From assembly GCA_012032965.1 (NCBI GenBank), contig JAAUPT010000046.1, forward strand, positions 1-8,869: a DNA stretch of 8,869 nucleotides, read 5' to 3'. The translations under genes were made by a program, and so were the position numbers. This document shows, piece by piece, positions 6,460 through 8,869 of this stretch. How positions within the stretch are numbered: position 1 is the stretch's first letter; the number at the start of each line of letters is the position of its first letter. This stretch comes from Nitrospira sp. Lineage in GTDB: Bacteria > Nitrospirota > Nitrospiria > Nitrospirales > Nitrospiraceae. The notes beneath the pieces are model-generated. The model did not search any database. It saw nothing but the letters and a program-made list of their open reading frames with translations, and was not told the origin of the DNA.

Positions 6460-8325
6460 CTATTTAATAAACTGTGTAGCTGCCTCGACGATGGATCGCA
6501 CTCCAATGCCATAGTGATTTACCAGCTCTTCCGGTTTCCCGCTATGAGGGATTTCACGAACGGCCAGTTTGTGGACCTTGATGCCCTCGGCAGCAACGGC
6601 ATTCAGAACGGCATCACCGAGTCCTCCGTGGGCATAGTGGTCCTCCACCGTGAGGATTCGGCCATGCGTCGATTGTGCACTATCCACTAGGGTGTTTCTA
6701 TCGAGAGGAGCGATGCTGTAGAGATCGATGATGCGAACGGTGATACCGGCTGCTTTTAATTGATCATAAGCTTTCAAAGCCTCAAAGAGGGTTACACCAG
6801 CGGCGACGATCGTGAGGACATCTGATGCGCTCTGCCGGAGGATCTTGCTACCTCCGATGTGGAACCGCTCCTCTGGTCCATAGAGAACTGGAGTTTTCGG
6901 CCTTCCAGCACGCACATAAACCATCCCTTTGTGATTCGCGGCGACTTCGATCAAACGATACGTTGAGTTACCATCGATGGGTAGAGTACCGTCACATTGG
7001 GCTGGGCCGCCATCATGGCGATGTCTTCGAGTCCCATTTGGGACGGCCCATCTTCTCCGATGCTCACGCCGACGTGCGTGCCGACCAGCTTGATGTTTGA
7101 CCCGCTGATTGCGGCCATGCGGATGAAGTCGTAAGCGCGGCTTAAGAAGCAGGCGAACGTGGCGGCGAAGGGGATCTTTCCGCATGCCGCCAGCCCAGCG
7201 GCTGCGCCCACCATGTTTTGTTCTGCGATGAAGCTTTCAAAAAACCGATTTGGGAACTTCTTGCCGAATTTGTCGGTGTACGTGGAATTCTTCACGTCGG
7301 CGTCAAGCGCGACGATGAGGGGGTTCACGGAACCGAGTGCCTCAAGAGCGAGTCCAAATGCTTCGCGTGTTGCAATCGATTCACCGATCTTATACGGAGC
7401 GAGCGGCATGGTGCCGATGGAGAGGGAAGGGGTGGTGGCAAGCGATGGTTGTGTAATGTGAGGAGCTGTGCCGTTTGGGCTCAATTGCTTTGTGAGCTCG
7501 TCGAGAGCCTTCTGGGTCTCATCCCCTTTTTCAGCGGCTTCCCATGCCAATCCGGTTTGTTCTCGATGAAAGAAATACCCTTACCTTTATAGGTTTTGGC
7601 GAGCAGTACGGTCGGACGTCCTTTCGTATGGACAGCTTCATCAAATGCCCTGAGTAGGGCGCCGAAATCATGGCCGTCGACGACAATTGCGTGCCAGCCA
7701 AATCCCGCCCAGCGGGAACGGTAGGCGTCCATATCGTGCTGCAACATTGTTGGATCACTTTGTCCAAGACGGTTTACGTCCACGATCGCACATAAATTGT
7801 CTAAACCGTACTGGCGGCTAACCTCGGCAGCTTCCCAAACAGATCCCTCCACCGATTCACCGTCTCCCATGAGCACATAGGTTCGGTGCTCAAGGTTGTC
7901 GACGAACTTTGCATTCAACGCAATACCGACCCCAACCGGAAGTCCTTGGCCCAGAGAACCAGTAGCCATGTCAACAAAGGGGAGCCGGGGAGTCGGGTGT
8001 CCCTCGAGGTCCGATGTCAGGGTGCGTAATTTTAAAAGATCACTCGCAGGGAAGAGTCCAGCTTGCGCCCACGCTGCGTACAACAATGGAGCTGCATGAC
8101 CTTTTGAGAGAACGAAGCGATCGCTGTTGAGGGGTCTTCGGGGTTCTGAGGATTGTACCGCATGACGGAGAAAAACAAGGCGGCGACGATATCAGCAGCG
8201 GAGGCGCAGCTCGACGGATGACCACTGCCTGCTTCGCTTGTGGCCCGCACGCTGTCGATGCGGAGTTGGGTTGCCTTATTGCGTAAGGTCGTAAGCAATT
8301 CTGACGAAGCAGGTGAAGCGGCCAT
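6460..8325 (-). CDS. tkt: transketolase, animal-type, frame broken three times
   Basis: Transketolase moves two-carbon units between sugar phosphates in the non-oxidative pentose phosphate pathway, using thiamine diphosphate (TPP) and Mg2+. The gene is read in four frames: 8325 to about 8134, on to about 7527, to 6976, and to 6460. Restoring one base at each junction gives 622 residues, close to human TKT (623). Visible residues are H36 (GSGHP), H77 (SKGHAAP), the TPP/Mg motif D155 (GDGES) to N185, H261 (WHGKPL), catalytic E369 (IAEQNM) and GEDGPSQM at 424-431. Q430 stands where yeast and E. coli enzymes have histidine, as in mammals. The C-terminal domain has TVEDHYAHGGLG. The order of domains is TPP-binding, pyrimidine-binding, then C-terminal. 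The ATG at 8325 is preferred over 8352 because AAGGA lies 6 bases upstream. This is one full-length enzyme, not a split two-subunit type. Confidence 0.92.
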
Positions 8326-8331
8326 GAGAGA

Positions 8332-8336
8332 TCCTT
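8332..8336 (-). promoter_or_regulatory. ribosome binding site deciding the transketolase start
   Basis: AAGGA on the minus strand is followed by six bases and the ATG at 8325. An in-frame ATG nine codons upstream (8352) would add MIPILKGSL, which has no counterpart in transketolases, and would place this site inside the coding region. Confidence 0.6.
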
Positions 8337-8378
8337 TCAAGATTGGGATCAAACGCTGTAGCCAACTGATTGCCTAGA

Positions 8379-8384
8379 ATCATA
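8379..8384 (-). promoter_or_regulatory. possible -10 element of the transketolase gene
   Basis: TATGAT on the minus strand lies about 54 bases before the transketolase ATG, in the short gap behind the terminator of the upstream gene. No good -35 box stands at 16-18 bases; GTGTTG is the nearest candidate. The terminator just upstream means transketolase needs its own promoter, and this is the best candidate I see. Confidence 0.3.
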
Positions 8385-8448
8385 TCAGCAGTTAGTAAAA
8401 CAACACCGAAGGCTAGCAAATCAACTAGGTGGAGGTCAATGAAGAGAT

Positions 8449-8475
8449 CCGCCCTCTGGAAAATCCAGAGGGCGG
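8449..8475 (-). terminator. intrinsic terminator of the fibronectin-domain gene
   Basis: CCGCCCTCTGGA at 8449-8460 and its exact complement at 8464-8475 form a 12-bp GC-rich stem around AAA; in practice it is probably 11 bp with a five-base loop. On the minus strand it begins 29 bases after the stop at 8505 and is followed by ATCTCTTCATT, a moderately T-rich tail. It isolates the transketolase gene from upstream transcription. Confidence 0.75.
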
Positions 8476-8504
8476 CTAAGAGTAGCGATGAGGAGGCAAG
8501 CTTC

Positions 8505-8869
8505 TCAGCTCTGGGCGGGTGGTGTGACCACGAGCATCTCGCTTGAACAAGGGCTTTGCGCTTCAGCATCTTCACCGCTGTAGGCACTGATGGCAAAGAA
8601 ATAGGGTGTATTAGGATCGAGCTCTGTAATTGTTGCTGGTGGAGCTTCGACTGCTTGGCTTGTTTCGTAGGAGCAGGAACCAAACTCTCCAGATGACTCC
8701 CTCCCGTAGTAGATGTAGTAACCGGATACATTAGGATCTGTGGATGCATCCCAGGTTAATTGGGCGGTGACTCCAGTTGGGGTAGAGGTCAAAGAGATTG
8801 TGGGATCTTCTTCTTCATCTGGGCTTGCGATGTTGGCCAGAGTTTCTGAAGTCGTTCGGCCTCATTTTC
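8505..8869 (-). CDS. fibronectin type III domain protein, C-terminal part
   Basis: The last domain of a protein whose start lies beyond the right edge. From about 8810 to 8505 the frame reads as one fibronectin type III fold: PTISLTSTPTGVTAQLTWDA, then DPNVSGYYIYYG, then ITELDPNTPYFFAISAYSG and a final strand before the stop. This is the usual G-Y-x-I-Y-Y and L-x-P-x-T-x-Y-x-F-x-I-x-A-Y pattern. Such domains are mostly found in exported, surface or carbohydrate-linked proteins; two cysteines (in GSCSYE and SPCSSE) could form a disulfide, consistent with export. An acidic linker (PDEEEDP) precedes the domain. This frame meets a stop at 8862-8864; one missing base at 8857-8861 would join it to an open frame at the edge. 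The nature of the whole protein cannot be told. The frame ends 29 bases before a strong terminator. Confidence 0.72.

Noticed and set aside
6282..6512. 76-residue minus-strand frame between transketolase and cytochrome c
   Set aside because: It overlaps the transketolase C-terminus, has no ribosome site and no recognisable content.
6460..8325. Two-subunit (split) transketolase
   Set aside because: The breaks fall at three places that do not match the usual N/C subunit boundary alone, have no intergenic start signals, and occur at homopolymers or a C|GA context. The restored protein matches a single-chain enzyme.
8332..8352. Inverted GATCC/GGATC repeat before transketolase as an operator
   Set aside because: Five base pairs around an 11-base spacer that overlaps the ribosome site; too short to separate from chance.
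8276..8749. 157-residue minus-strand frame running through the terminator hairpin
   Set aside because: It overlaps the fibronectin domain and the start of transketolase in another frame and crosses a strong terminator. The hydrophobic stretch around 8400 is not supported by a start codon.
1..8869. Mobile element, CRISPR array, toxin-antitoxin or defence system
   Set aside because: No repeats with regular spacing, no transposase or integrase motifs, and no recognised defence genes on either strand. Base composition appears uniform by eye.

Overview
The window looks like ordinary bacterial chromosome from a moderately GC-rich, Gram-negative, respiring bacterium. It encodes exported proteins with Sec-type signal peptides, a periplasmic c-type cytochrome, a PilZ receptor and an HDOD protein. 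My best guess is a Nitrospira-like member of the Nitrospirota, but this rests on general resemblance only. I see no rRNA, tRNA, CRISPR array, insertion sequence or phage gene.

Layout. On the + strand at the left, the RNA-repair pair archease (59-496) and RtcB RNA ligase (493-1943) overlap by ATGA and are followed after 26 bases by a small PilZ protein (1970-2321). A minus-strand operon then reads leftward from 4748: an HDOD-domain regulator (4748-3885), coupled by ATGA to an SthA-type soluble pyridine nucleotide transhydrogenase (3888-2473), with a doubtful small membrane peptide behind it (2420-2340). A divergent promoter near 4826-4854 drives a secreted coiled-coil protein (4876-5313) and probably a small cupin 25 bases on (5339-5659). 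A strong hairpin (5687-5723) separates the cupin from a convergent monoheme cytochrome c gene (6224-5734). Two more minus-strand genes follow: a complete animal-type transketolase (8325-6460) and, at the right edge, the C-terminal part of a fibronectin type III protein (8869-8505), ended by its own terminator hairpin (8449-8475).

The most striking property is that several genes are broken by single-base frameshifts, yet every piece keeps conserved family residues in the right order. RtcB has one, PilZ one, cytochrome c one and transketolase three; the fibronectin gene probably has another. All but one are missing bases. Most lie at short homopolymers or at a recurring C|GA context. Restoring one base at each site gives full-length proteins of 483, 116, 163 and 622 residues with all expected catalytic residues. 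The simplest reading is residual consensus error in a long-read or pyrosequencing assembly rather than six independent pseudogenisations. The affected genes are therefore annotated here as real genes with interrupted frames.

Functionally the region is housekeeping: RNA repair, NAD(P)H balancing, pentose-phosphate interconversion, periplasmic electron transfer and c-di-GMP-type signalling. I found no convincing new system. The more interesting biological points are the human-like transketolase, the SthA enzyme with an acidic residue where the NAD(P) ribose binds, and the HDOD-SthA translational coupling.
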